A DNA stretch of 12,317 nucleotides from JBBKXR01 sp037969585 (GCA_037969585.1 JBBKXR010000020.1:1-12317), one strand, 5' to 3'; positions 1 to 5,826 are shown, numbered from the stretch's first letter. Program-made: numbers and translations. The notes: a model not told the origin generated them from the sequence alone.

Positions 1-24
1 CAATTCAGCTGCCATCCAGTAGCA

Positions 25-54
25 GAGATTCGTGTCTAGTCGTGTCCTTTCGTG
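25..54. repeat. Three tandem copies of a 10-bp CACGA-containing unit
   Basis: On the plus strand TCGTG recurs at 30-34, 40-44 and 50-54, an exact 10-base period. On the minus strand the units read CACGAAAGGA, CACGACTAGA and CACGAATCTC. The array overlaps the stop codon (36-38) and encodes the last residues of the propeller lipoprotein gene. From memory, similar CACGAA-type arrays are dispersed in some marine bacterial genomes; whether this one is dispersed cannot be judged from a single copy. Confidence 0.6.
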
Positions 55-1394
55 GTTTCCCCGGAAGCCTCACGGAAAGCGTAAACTTTTCCATCTTCTC
101 CTCCGATCACCAGCGTCCCCCGCGACAAAACTGGCGACGACGACAGGCGTGCGCCGATTTCGTAGGACCAGAGCTCTTCCCCAGTCTCCGTGTTGATTGA
201 GTAAAGGCGGCCATCCATGCCGCCGATATATGTCCCTGACTTACAGATAAGCGGCGAACTGTCGAAATCGCGGCGACCGGCGAACTCCCATTCGACCGCG
301 CCGCTGACACGGTTGTAAGCCACCAGTTTTTTGTCACGCCCCCCGATTAACACCAGTTTATCGTTCACGGCCGGCGATGCCTGGTATTCTACTCCCGTGG
401 TCACCTTCCACACCGTCTCGCCACTGGCGACATCGACCGCCAGCACCTCGCCGCCGTAGTGCGACACGTAGGCTACGCCATCGCGGGCTGCCGCTGAGTT
501 GGCGATATACTGACCGATCTCCGCCTGCAGCAACTTCTCGCCGTTCACCGCCGAGACAATGTGCAAATAGCCGTCGCAGCCACCAAACAACACGGCCGGC
601 AGCGAGGCGACGATCGTCGGCGTGCCGACGATGTAGTTGTCCGTCTCCGTCTTCCAGATCTCGGCTCCCGACTCAGCATTGATGCAGTACAAGAAGTAGT
701 CGTGACTGCCGATGAACAGGCGCATCTGCTTGCTGCCGTCGGCTTCAGTGAATTCCAGCGCATTGACACCACCCTCGATTTTGTCCTCGGTCTCAAAGCG
801 CCATTCTTCAGCGCCTGTCTCAACATTCAGGGCATACAGGTAGCCCGCATAATCACCCACGTAGACCTTTTTGCCGACCACCGCCGCCGGAGCAGTGATC
901 GGTGCCTCCGATTTAAACTCCCAGATCAGCGAGCCATCTTTCAGATCGATGCAAAAGAATCGCGATTCTTCGCTGCCGACGAACACCCGCCCGTCGGCCA
1001 CGACTGCGGTAGCTTTGATCGGCGGAATTCGTCGTTTCGGTGCCGGTGTTGGTGGCGCTGCTTCCTTCGCCTCAACAGCACCAGCGGCTTTTTCCTCTTC
1101 CGACGATTTCCCCGCAGGCTCCTCTTTCTTTTCTACCGGCGGCTCAAACTGCCAGACCAAATCCAGTGGCGCGGTCAGATCCTCCACTGGCGACACGCCT
1201 TGCATCTCGGCATCGCCACGAAACAAAGTCCAGTCTTGCTGCGGCTTTTCCACAACCTTCACTGTTTCACTGGGCTCGCAGCAGGCCGCAGTCGGCTCAG
1301 GATCACTGTCGCCACAGCTGACAAAAAGTCCGCACAGAGGCAGCATCAGGCACATGGGCAAATTCATGAACGATGTAATACTTCGAAAAATCAT
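36..1394 (-). CDS. PQQ-binding-like beta-propeller repeat lipoprotein
   Basis: The product is 452 aa. Residues 1-26 form a lipoprotein-type signal peptide (basic start, hydrophobic core) ending FVSC, so Cys27 is the probable lipidation site; Phe at -3 is unusual. The rest is a PQQ/pyrrolo-quinoline-type propeller. An N-terminal W-FRGD segment and a first W strand (W81) precede blades that end in Trp at 158, 198, 247, 329, 369 and 409, mostly 40 residues apart, each with a V-x-G-G/S-x-D-G core. The repeat near 288 has lost its Trp. This fits an eight-bladed propeller closed by the C-terminal strand. A Glu/Lys/Ala/Pro-rich linker (about 84-122) is inserted after the first W strand. No catalytic residues are visible, so a scaffold or sensor role (BamB is one lipoprotein of this fold) is likelier than a dehydrogenase. 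The start at 1394 is preceded by GGGGAAAG, the nearest thing to a Shine-Dalgarno in the window. It is divergent from the next gene. Confidence 0.88.
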   Translation of the reverse strand: MIFRSITSFMNLPMCLMLPLCGLFVSCGDSDPEPTAACCEPSETVKVVEKPQQDWTLFRGDAEMQGVSPVEDLTAPLDLVWQFEPPVEKKEEPAGKSSEEEKAAGAVEAKEAAPPTPAPKRRIPPIKATAVVADGRVFVGSEESRFFCIDLKDGSLIWEFKSEAPITAPAAVVGKKVYVGDYAGYLYALNVETGAEEWRFETEDKIEGGVNALEFTEADGSKQMRLFIGSHDYFLYCINAESGAEIWKTETDNYIVGTPTIVASLPAVLFGGCDGYLHIVSAVNGEKLLQAEIGQYIANSAAARDGVAYVSHYGGEVLAVDVASGETVWKVTTGVEYQASPAVNDKLVLIGGRDKKLVAYNRVSGAVEWEFAGRRDFDSSPLICKSGTYIGGMDGRLYSINTETGEELWSYEIGARLSSSPVLSRGTLVIGGEDGKVYAFREASGETTKGHD

Positions 1395-1433
1395 GCATCA
1401 ATCTTTCCCCGCTTTCGACTGCGCGCAAGTTGC

Positions 1434-1445
1434 GTGAAATTTCAC
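1434..1445. promoter_or_regulatory. Perfect 12-bp palindrome in the divergent intergenic region
   Basis: GTGAAATTTCAC is a perfect palindrome lying 40 bases upstream of the minus-strand lipoprotein gene and 56 bases upstream of the plus-strand zinc-ribbon gene. Its size and place suit a dimeric repressor or activator site serving both genes. I could not place convincing -35/-10 boxes around it, so the operator role is inference. Confidence 0.3.
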
Positions 1446-1501
1446 TGACGCGACTCAAAATGAAAAAAGATCGCAAAACGGTAATTTGAGATTGGTACAT
1501 C

Positions 1502-2080
1502 ATGCCTCTTTGGTCTAAAGTCCGCCGCATGAAGCCTGAAGAAGTCGACAGCGACGAAACCGTCAATCTGGTGCCGATCCCCAGATTGTTGTTTTCCGAG
1601 TACGAAGATCGCCCGTTTAAGATCTGTACACGATGCGGCGAGAGCTTAGCCCATTTTGAGGAAGGCTATCGCATTTCCAAAGTGTTCAAGGCGGACGAAG
1701 CCATTTTTGAATACGCTCTGTGCGTTCCCTGCTTGCAGAAAATGGCCGAGGAATCCTCCGCCGAATCGCGCGATGCGATGTTCGAATTTCAATTCAGTCG
1801 ACTGCGCGAAGTCGAAGGCTACAAAGAGTGTGCATACTGCGATCGCCCTGAAGCCCCCTCGGTGGTTGGCTCTCCTCAAGAATACGGAGTTGCCGCGATC
1901 TGCATGGGTGAACAGATGGCAGAGGTGAATCGCATTTGCTCGCCGTGCATGGATGAGATGAGCGAGCTCGTCTCCGAGGAAACTCGCAGCGGCTGGGACC
2001 GCTTCATTCAGGAAAATTTCCCCGGCGTTCCTGCAGATTTTGAGCCGATGCCGATGCGCCATACGCCGATCGGTATTTGA
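1502..2080 (+). CDS. Hypothetical protein with two zinc-ribbon repeats
   Basis: The product is 192 aa; I do not recognise a named family. Four CxxC pairs are visible: C42/C45, C74/C77, C110/C113 and C146/C149. They group into two units, each a CxxC, about 30-35 residues, then CxPCxxxM (CVPCLQKM and CSPCMDEM). This indicates an internal duplication of a Zn-binding ribbon or treble-clef-like module. There is no signal peptide or membrane segment, so it is probably cytoplasmic. The N-terminal about 35 residues are acidic and lack motifs. The ATG at 1502 is chosen because it gives a full ORF after the divergent spacer; no Shine-Dalgarno is visible. It lies 199 bases ahead of floA on the same strand, so a shared role is possible but unproven. 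Metal binding is inferred from cysteine spacing; a nucleic-acid or protein-binding adaptor role would be a guess. Confidence 0.75.
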   Translation: MPLWSKVRRMKPEEVDSDETVNLVPIPRLLFSEYEDRPFKICTRCGESLAHFEEGYRISKVFKADEAIFEYALCVPCLQKMAEESSAESRDAMFEFQFSRLREVEGYKECAYCDRPEAPSVVGSPQEYGVAAICMGEQMAEVNRICSPCMDEMSELVSEETRSGWDRFIQENFPGVPADFEPMPMRHTPIGI

Positions 2081-2084
2081 TCGC

Positions 2085-2122
2085 TCACCGGACTCACCGA
2101 GTTCATTTGCCATTCACCGAGT
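2085..2122 (+). repeat. Short direct repeats TCACCG in the spacer before floA
   Basis: TCACCG occurs at 2085, 2094 and 2114. The last two copies extend to TCACCGAGT and are exactly 20 bases apart, two helical turns. They start just after the stop codon of the zinc-ribbon gene. They could be half-sites for a regulator of floA or chance; there is no independent support. The rest of the 199-base spacer (2081-2279) shows no clear promoter or terminator, only weak TTGCTC (2175) and TTTAAC-like (2200) matches. Confidence 0.25.
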
Positions 2123-2279
2123 CGCTGGCGCGAAAAAGTCGCCCGGTAGGATCGATTTCGGTTTCAACTGTCCGTTGCTCTGGTAAGCTCGCTTTCGAGT
2201 TTAACCATAAGGTAGGCGCACTCAGTCAGCCGACGTCCTCTCGTCATGCGCCCGACCCAACACCTGCCGCAACTTCGTC

Positions 2280-3293
2280 ATGAAAATCGCCTTAATCGCC
2301 ATCCTAGTAATCATCGCCCTGGTGTTCGTCCTGATCGTCGGACGATTCATCGGCATCTGGATTCGAGCCAAAGTAGCCAACGCGCCAGTTGGCATGCTCA
2401 ATCTGATTGCCATGTGGCTACGCAAAGTGCCGCCGGCACTGATTGTTGACAGCCGCATTACTGCGGCCAAGGCGGGATTGGAGTTCACCACCGACCAACT
2501 CGAAGCGCACTACCTCGCCGGGGGTAGCGTCGAACACGTCGTGCTTGCGATGATCTCCGCCGACAAGGCCGCGATCCCGCTCAGCTATGACCGTGCCGTC
2601 GCCATCGATCTCGCCGTCAAAGGCACCAGTAAAACCGTGCTCGAAGCCGTGCGCACCTCGATCAATCCCGCCGTTATCGACTGCCCCGCTCAGAACAAGG
2701 ACGGCAGCACACGCTACATCGATGCGGTTGCCAAAGATGGCATTTCTGTCCGTGCCCGCGCCCGCGTCACCGTGCGCACCGCACTTGATCGTTTCGTCGG
2801 GGGTGCAACCGAAGAGACCATCATCGCCCGTGTCGGCGAGGGTATCGTTACTTCGATCGGTTCCGCCGAGTCTTACAAGGCGGTGCTCGAGAATCCCGAC
2901 GAAATATCCAAGCAGATCCTCAACAAAGGCCTCGACGCCAACACTGCGTTCGAAATTCTCTCGATCGATATCGCCGATGTCGATATCGGTGAAAACGTGG
3001 GCGCCAAGCTACAGACCGAGCAGGCCGAAGCCGACAAACACGTCGCTCAGGCCAAGGCCGAAGTCCGCCGTGCCGCAGCCGTTGCCACTGAGCAGGAAAT
3101 GGCGGCCCGCACTCAGGAGATGCGCGCCAAGGTCGTCGAAGCCGAGGCTGAAGTGCCGCGCGCCATGGCCGAAGCCTTCCGCAATGGCAACCTCGGCATC
3201 ATGGATTTTGCCCGCTACCAGAACGTGGTCGCCGACACCAGCATGCGTGAGAGCATCGCCGACGACAAAAACGAAGATCCCACCGGTCATTAA
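2280..3293 (+). CDS. floA: Flotillin-like protein FloA (UPF0365/YqfA family)
   Basis: The product is 337 aa, matching the family length of about 330. FloA is a bacterial flotillin: it sits in the inner leaflet, oligomerises, and organises membrane microdomains affecting fluidity, signalling and protein assembly. A hydrophobic N-terminal hairpin or TM segment is at residues 3-22. The SPFH/PHB region follows with strongly family-like stretches: HYLAGGSVEHVV (77-88), VGGATEETIIARVGEGIV (173-190) and FEILSIDIADVDIG (224-237). A flotillin-type Glu/Ala coiled coil (about 247-292, QAEADKHVAQAKAE and VVEAEAEVP) ends the core. Compared with Bacillus FloA from memory, a short insertion is seen near 135-148. 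The ATG at 2280 lacks a Shine-Dalgarno but starts right at the membrane segment. In many genomes floA pairs with an NfeD gene; none is here. Instead a zinc-ribbon gene precedes it and a single-pass membrane protein gene follows 81 bases later. Confidence 0.95.
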   Translation: MKIALIAILVIIALVFVLIVGRFIGIWIRAKVANAPVGMLNLIAMWLRKVPPALIVDSRITAAKAGLEFTTDQLEAHYLAGGSVEHVVLAMISADKAAIPLSYDRAVAIDLAVKGTSKTVLEAVRTSINPAVIDCPAQNKDGSTRYIDAVAKDGISVRARARVTVRTALDRFVGGATEETIIARVGEGIVTSIGSAESYKAVLENPDEISKQILNKGLDANTAFEILSIDIADVDIGENVGAKLQTEQAEADKHVAQAKAEVRRAAAVATEQEMAARTQEMRAKVVEAEAEVPRAMAEAFRNGNLGIMDFARYQNVVADTSMRESIADDKNEDPTGH

Positions 3294-3374
3294 GCCTAGA
3301 TGAGAGAGGGCAAGGGGTTCCCACTGTGGAGTCTCCTCGCTCTGCTTCGACTGACTTTTTGATCACCCGGCTCA

Positions 3375-3995
3375 ATGGAAGACACTACGCTGCAACTCAC
3401 CGCCACCCTCCTGGCGGCCGACGACGGCAATGTGTTTTTCTACGCGGCCTTGGTTTTCATCGCGTTTGTGTCCTGGGTTGTTGGCCGGGTCAAAGAAGCC
3501 ATCGCCAGATTTCAGGAAGCCCAGCGCGACAAAAGCCGCCAACTGCACCAGCGCCAAGGTCGATCGCCATCAGCGACCCAAGCTTCGACGCCACCACCCG
3601 CGCCGGTGATGAGTCAGAAGGAGCGCAGTCAAGCAGCACTGCGCGCCACCTATGAAGCGCTTGGCATCCCGCTGCCTGAAGATAGTGCCCCTGTCTCCGC
3701 CTCCGTCAATCCCGACGACCTTTTGACCCGCGACGAACGCGAGGCCCTACGCAGGCAGCAGCAGCGCGCTGCAGAACAGCCCAAGCGTGCGCCATTGACA
3801 AAGCCTGTCGTCGCCAAGAAAAAGGCGATCGTTCAGCGCCCTAAGGATTCCTACACCCTCAAAACTCGCGGCCGCGAAACCCGCGATCCGAGCGCCCTGC
3901 GAAAAATGCTGCGCGACCGGTCAACGATTCGCCAGGCTATCCTGCTCAAGGAAATCCTCGATCCACCGAAAGCGCTTCGGAAGGATAACTATTAG
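3375..3995 (+). CDS. Single-pass membrane protein of unknown function, downstream of floA
   Basis: The product is 206 aa; I do not recognise a named domain. Residues 1-18 are short and acidic. Residues 19-38 form one TM helix (FFYAALVFIAFVSWVV core), followed by a basic amphipathic stretch (39-63), so an N-out/C-in single-pass protein is expected. The cytoplasmic part is mostly disordered, rich in Pro, Gln, Arg and Ala, with a short ALGIPLPED motif (95-103), a predicted helix (118-135) and a basic C-terminal helix (172-202) carrying ILLKEILDPPKALR. I recall a related ILGPP-type C-terminal motif in Planctomycetes and Verrucomicrobia proteins; this needs a search. The spacing from floA (81 bases, no terminator seen) suggests co-transcription. 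A partner or client of FloA microdomains is a reasonable guess, not shown. No Shine-Dalgarno precedes the ATG. Confidence 0.75.
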   Translation: MEDTTLQLTATLLAADDGNVFFYAALVFIAFVSWVVGRVKEAIARFQEAQRDKSRQLHQRQGRSPSATQASTPPPAPVMSQKERSQAALRATYEALGIPLPEDSAPVSASVNPDDLLTRDEREALRRQQQRAAEQPKRAPLTKPVVAKKKAIVQRPKDSYTLKTRGRETRDPSALRKMLRDRSTIRQAILLKEILDPPKALRKDNY

Positions 3996-4048
3996 AAGAT
4001 GCAGCCAGAGGCAGTCAGTTCTTTTTTCACAACTACTCCGCTCCGCGC

Positions 4049-4076
4049 TTGAAATCTTCAAACAGCCCACTATCGT
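4049..4076 (+). promoter_or_regulatory. Candidate sigma70 promoter of tRNA-Leu
   Basis: TTGAAA (4049-4054, 5/6 match to -35) is separated by 16 bases from TATCGT (4071-4076, 4/6 match to -10). The predicted start falls near 4083, leaving a leader of about 19 nt for RNase P removal before the mature tRNA. Placement is good; the -10 is imperfect. Confidence 0.5.
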
Positions 4077-4101
4077 GCCAGCCTTGCGATTGCGAGCGTA
4101 C

Positions 4102-4183
4102 GCCGGTGTGGCGGAATTGGTAGACGCGCACGATTCAAAATCGTGTTCCTTCGGGAGTGTGGGTTCGATTCCCACCGCCGGTA
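4102..4183 (+). tRNA. tRNA-Leu (anticodon CAA)
   Basis: A complete class II tRNA folds by eye. The acceptor strand GCCGGTG (4102-4108) pairs with CGCCGGT (4176-4182); T8-G9 follow, then a GCG/CGC D stem with the GAATTGGTAGA loop. The anticodon stem CACGA/TCGTG (4129-4133/4141-4145) holds loop TTCAAAA with anticodon CAA at 4136-4138. A long variable arm TTCC/GGAG has a TTCG tetraloop. The T stem GTGGG/CCCAC holds loop TTCGATT. The discriminator is A (4183), as expected for Leu. CCA is not encoded (CGC follows), so CCA-adding enzyme is needed. Position 1:72 is a G-U wobble, as is 6:67. It reads UUG codons. The A36-A37-A38 loop is the MiaA recognition motif, and miaA lies 1.6 kb downstream. Confidence 0.96.
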
Positions 4184-4278
4184 CGCCCGCAATCCCTTCT
4201 TTTCTCGCTGAGCACGCATCCCTTCGATGCTCTCCATGCCGCTCCTATCCAAGGACTTCGGGCGTTTAAAACTCTCGC

Positions 4279-4306
4279 TTGCTGAGTCGCCGACCTGCCT
4301 TAGTAT
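4279..4306 (+). promoter_or_regulatory. Weak sigma70-like promoter candidate upstream of the RRM gene
   Basis: TTGCTG (4279-4284) and TAGTAT (4301-4306) are 16 bases apart, each 4/6 to consensus. It is the only acceptable pairing I noticed in the spacer. Matches this weak occur by chance. Confidence 0.22.
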
Positions 4307-4347
4307 AGCGCTTCGCGGAGCACCGGATGGACTCAAATCATCACCAT

Positions 4348-4362
4348 GCCGTCGTGGACGGC
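4348..4362 (+). other. Hairpin with 6-bp GC-rich stem
   Basis: GCCGTC-GTG-GACGGC is a perfect 6-bp stem with a 3-nt loop. No T tract follows, so it is not an intrinsic terminator. It lies 18 bases before a second hairpin and may be part of a structured leader of the RRM gene. Confidence 0.35.
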
Positions 4363-4380
4363 TCAATATCAGGCTTTCAA

Positions 4381-4403
4381 AACCAACTCGTCGTGAGTTG
4401 GTT
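4381..4403. other. Perfect 9-bp inverted repeat in the RRM gene leader
   Basis: AACCAACTC (4381-4389) and GAGTTGGTT (4395-4403) form a perfect 9-bp stem with loop GTCGT. On the plus strand no T tract follows. On the minus strand a short TTTT follows, too weak for a confident terminator. Together with the neighbouring hairpin it suggests RNA structure or a protein-binding site upstream of the RNA-binding protein gene. Confidence 0.45.
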
Positions 4404-4672
4404 GGCCTCATTCGTGGTGTTCGGACTTCGCGTTTTTCACAGGAGCATATACACGCTGCGGGCATTGCTCGGCAGCGGTTCGCGGCGACGTCAGTTGATC
4501 ACAACAAATGACTTACAACCTCTCGATCTCGCAGAGAAAGAGGACAACATCGCCATGCGCCCCACCTACGTGGCAACTCTGGAGCCACAGTCGGCAGCGA
4601 AATGCTCTGCCCAGACCAATCGAATCCAGGCGACGACCAAAGTCGCATGGTTCACCAACCCTAAGATTATCA

Positions 4673-5752
4673 ATGGACTCATCCTCAGACAACGGTCGCG
4701 ACAGCGGCCAAAGATCAGGCGGCGACGGCAATCGCCGCAATCGTCGTGGCGGCAGCGGACAGAACCGCAACCGCAGTAGAAATCGCAACACCAGCGGCAG
4801 CGGTGGCGAAGGTGGCAATCGTCGCCGAAATTCCCGCTCCGACGACGATAGTTACCGTCCCGGTGGCGGAGAATCCCGCCAAAAGCAGGATCCACCCAAG
4901 AAAAAGGGACTTTTCCAGAAAATTGTCGGCTTTTTTACGGGCGATGACGGCTCGGCAAGCAACAAAGGCACTGGGCGTCCGATCCAGACGCCGCGCAAGC
5001 GTCCAGGTGACACAGACGCTTCGGAAAGCGAAGAATCAACCAGCGGCGGAGGTGGCGGCAATCGATCGTCTTCGAGTCGCCCACCTCGCGAGGGCGGCGA
5101 TCGTCCCAAGCGCAAGCGCAGCCGTCGTGGCGGCGGAGGCGGTGACCGCGATGGTGACGGTGGCGGTGGTCGCGAAAGCAATCGTGACGGTGGTGGCAGA
5201 GGCCCGCGTCGCGATAGCGATCGCAGAGACGATCGCGCCGCTTCCTCGGAATCTCGCAGTGGTGATGATCGCCAGCCGCGTGCCAAACGCGAACCGCGCA
5301 TCGTCGAAGTGACCTCCGGCCGCCTCTACGTCGGCAACCTGATCTACGAAGTCACCGAAGAAGATCTCAATGATCTGTTCAAGGGCTTCGGCAACGTTGT
5401 CAGCGCCGAGATCGTCACCAACCAGCGCAACCAGCAATCCAAAGGCTTCGCCTTTGTCGAAATGGGCGGCGTCGAAGAAGCCAAGCGTGCCGTCGAAATC
5501 CTGCACGACAAAGACTTCATGGGTCGCAAACTGGTTGTCACCGGCGCCAAGAGCGACGGACCAGTCGAGTCCCGTTCGGACAATGAAGCCGACAATGAAG
5601 CCGACAACAATGCAGCCGCGACGCCGGAGCCATCCGGCGAGCAACCGCCGGCCAGCGAAACCGAAGCTGCTTCCGAGCAGGCCGAAGAAACCGCCGTCGA
5701 AGCGGAACAAGCGCTCAGCGAAAATGCTGACGAAGAAAAGCCTGCCGAGTGA
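4673..5752 (+). CDS. RRM-domain RNA-binding protein with RGG-rich disordered N-terminus
   Basis: The product is 359 aa. Residues 1-208 are low-complexity Arg/Gly/Ser/Asp/Asn with RGG-like clusters (RRNRRGG at 21-27, RRGGGGG at 151-157), almost surely disordered and RNA-binding. Embedded at 76-90 is a basic-amphipathic stretch, KKKGLFQKIVGFFTG. A single RRM spans about 217-292, with RNP2 LYVGNL (218-223) and RNP1 KGFAFVEM (257-264), both canonical with their aromatic residues. The tail (293-359) is acidic, rich in Glu/Ala, and includes a duplicated NEAD. Typical bacterial RRM proteins are about 80-150 aa with a short C-terminal Gly-rich tail; this one is inverted and far longer. The start is uncertain: an in-frame ATG at 4508 would add 55 residues of unlike composition, so the ATG at 4673 is preferred. 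Neither has a Shine-Dalgarno. A strong terminator follows 24 bases after the stop. RNA chaperone or RNA-degradation scaffold roles are inference. Confidence 0.85.
   Translation: MDSSSDNGRDSGQRSGGDGNRRNRRGGSGQNRNRSRNRNTSGSGGEGGNRRRNSRSDDDSYRPGGGESRQKQDPPKKKGLFQKIVGFFTGDDGSASNKGTGRPIQTPRKRPGDTDASESEESTSGGGGGNRSSSSRPPREGGDRPKRKRSRRGGGGGDRDGDGGGGRESNRDGGGRGPRRDSDRRDDRAASSESRSGDDRQPRAKREPRIVEVTSGRLYVGNLIYEVTEEDLNDLFKGFGNVVSAEIVTNQRNQQSKGFAFVEMGGVEEAKRAVEILHDKDFMGRKLVVTGAKSDGPVESRSDNEADNEADNNAAATPEPSGEQPPASETEAASEQAEETAVEAEQALSENADEEKPAE
5579..5602 (+). repeat. 12-bp tandem duplication inside the RRM gene
   Basis: GACAATGAAGCC occurs twice in tandem (5579-5590 and 5591-5602), followed by a partial third unit. 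It encodes DNEADNEADN in the acidic tail. Being a multiple of three it keeps frame, and it is a likely site of copy-number change between strains. Confidence 0.7.
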
Positions 5753-5776
5753 AACGCTCCGCACGATGAATAATTT

Positions 5777-5807
5777 AAGGGACGGCTGTTCGCAGCCGTC
5801 CCTTTTT
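5777..5807 (+). terminator. Strong intrinsic terminator after the RRM gene
   Basis: GGGACGGCTG (5779-5788), loop TTCG (5789-5792) and CAGCCGTCCC (5793-5802) make a perfect 10-bp stem. It is extendable by AA/TT to 12 bp and is followed by TTTTT (5803-5807). The stop codon of the RRM gene is 24 bases upstream. The upstream AA makes it weakly bidirectional. The miaA start codon begins 19 bases after the T tract. The perfect symmetry would also fit a dispersed palindromic element. Confidence 0.9.
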
Positions 5808-5826
5808 GTATCCGCCGCACCCCGCT

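Larger units (their letters stand above)
4184..4672 (+). other. Gene-poor spacer between tRNA-Leu and the RRM gene
   Basis: About 490 bases hold no convincing gene. Open frames here have low-complexity or patchwork translations. The stretch contains two clean hairpins (4348-4362 and 4381-4403) and a weak promoter candidate (4279-4306). An ATG at 4555 preceded by AGAGGA could open a 74-codon frame (4555-4779) that overlaps the RRM gene start in another frame; its product has no recognisable features. If the RRM gene is transcribed from near 4313, its 5' UTR would be about 360 nt, a setting where RNA-level control is plausible. No terminator was found directly after the tRNA. Confidence 0.5.

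Noticed and set aside
36..1394. Quinoprotein dehydrogenase
   Set aside because: It has PQQ-type blades but none of the catalytic Ca/PQQ-binding residues or length (about 600 aa) of such enzymes could be seen.
561..1448. 295-codon open frame antisense to the propeller lipoprotein
   Set aside because: Shadow of a GC-rich gene; no recognisable domain, and the sense gene has clear repeats and a signal peptide.
4184..4260. Intrinsic terminator after tRNA-Leu, or an integration site at its 3' end
   Set aside because: GCAT/ATGC near 4214-4228 is short with no T tract, and no duplicate of the tRNA 3' end or integrase gene is in the window.
4075..4269. Plus-strand frame containing GVAELVDAHDSKSCSFGSVGSIPT
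   Set aside because: Also a well-known false translation of a tRNA-Leu gene.
3921..4465. Minus-strand frames across the tRNA reading like GIEPTLPKEHDFESC and RWESNPHSRRNTIL
   Set aside because: These are the classic false proteins made by translating tRNA-Leu genes antisense; the tRNA explains the sequence.
4508..4672. ATG at 4508 as the start of the RRM protein
   Set aside because: It would add 55 residues whose composition differs from the rest and has no support; the ATG at 4673 starts directly in the S/D/G-rich region. Not fully excluded.
4673..5300. Repeat array (CRISPR-like or minisatellite) in the R/G-rich region
   Set aside because: There is no regular spacing or constant unit; the repetition is codon-level low complexity within one frame.
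5806..5826. TTG start of miaA at 5806
   Set aside because: It falls within the T tract of the terminator; GTG at 5827 gives the normal N-terminus before the P-loop.
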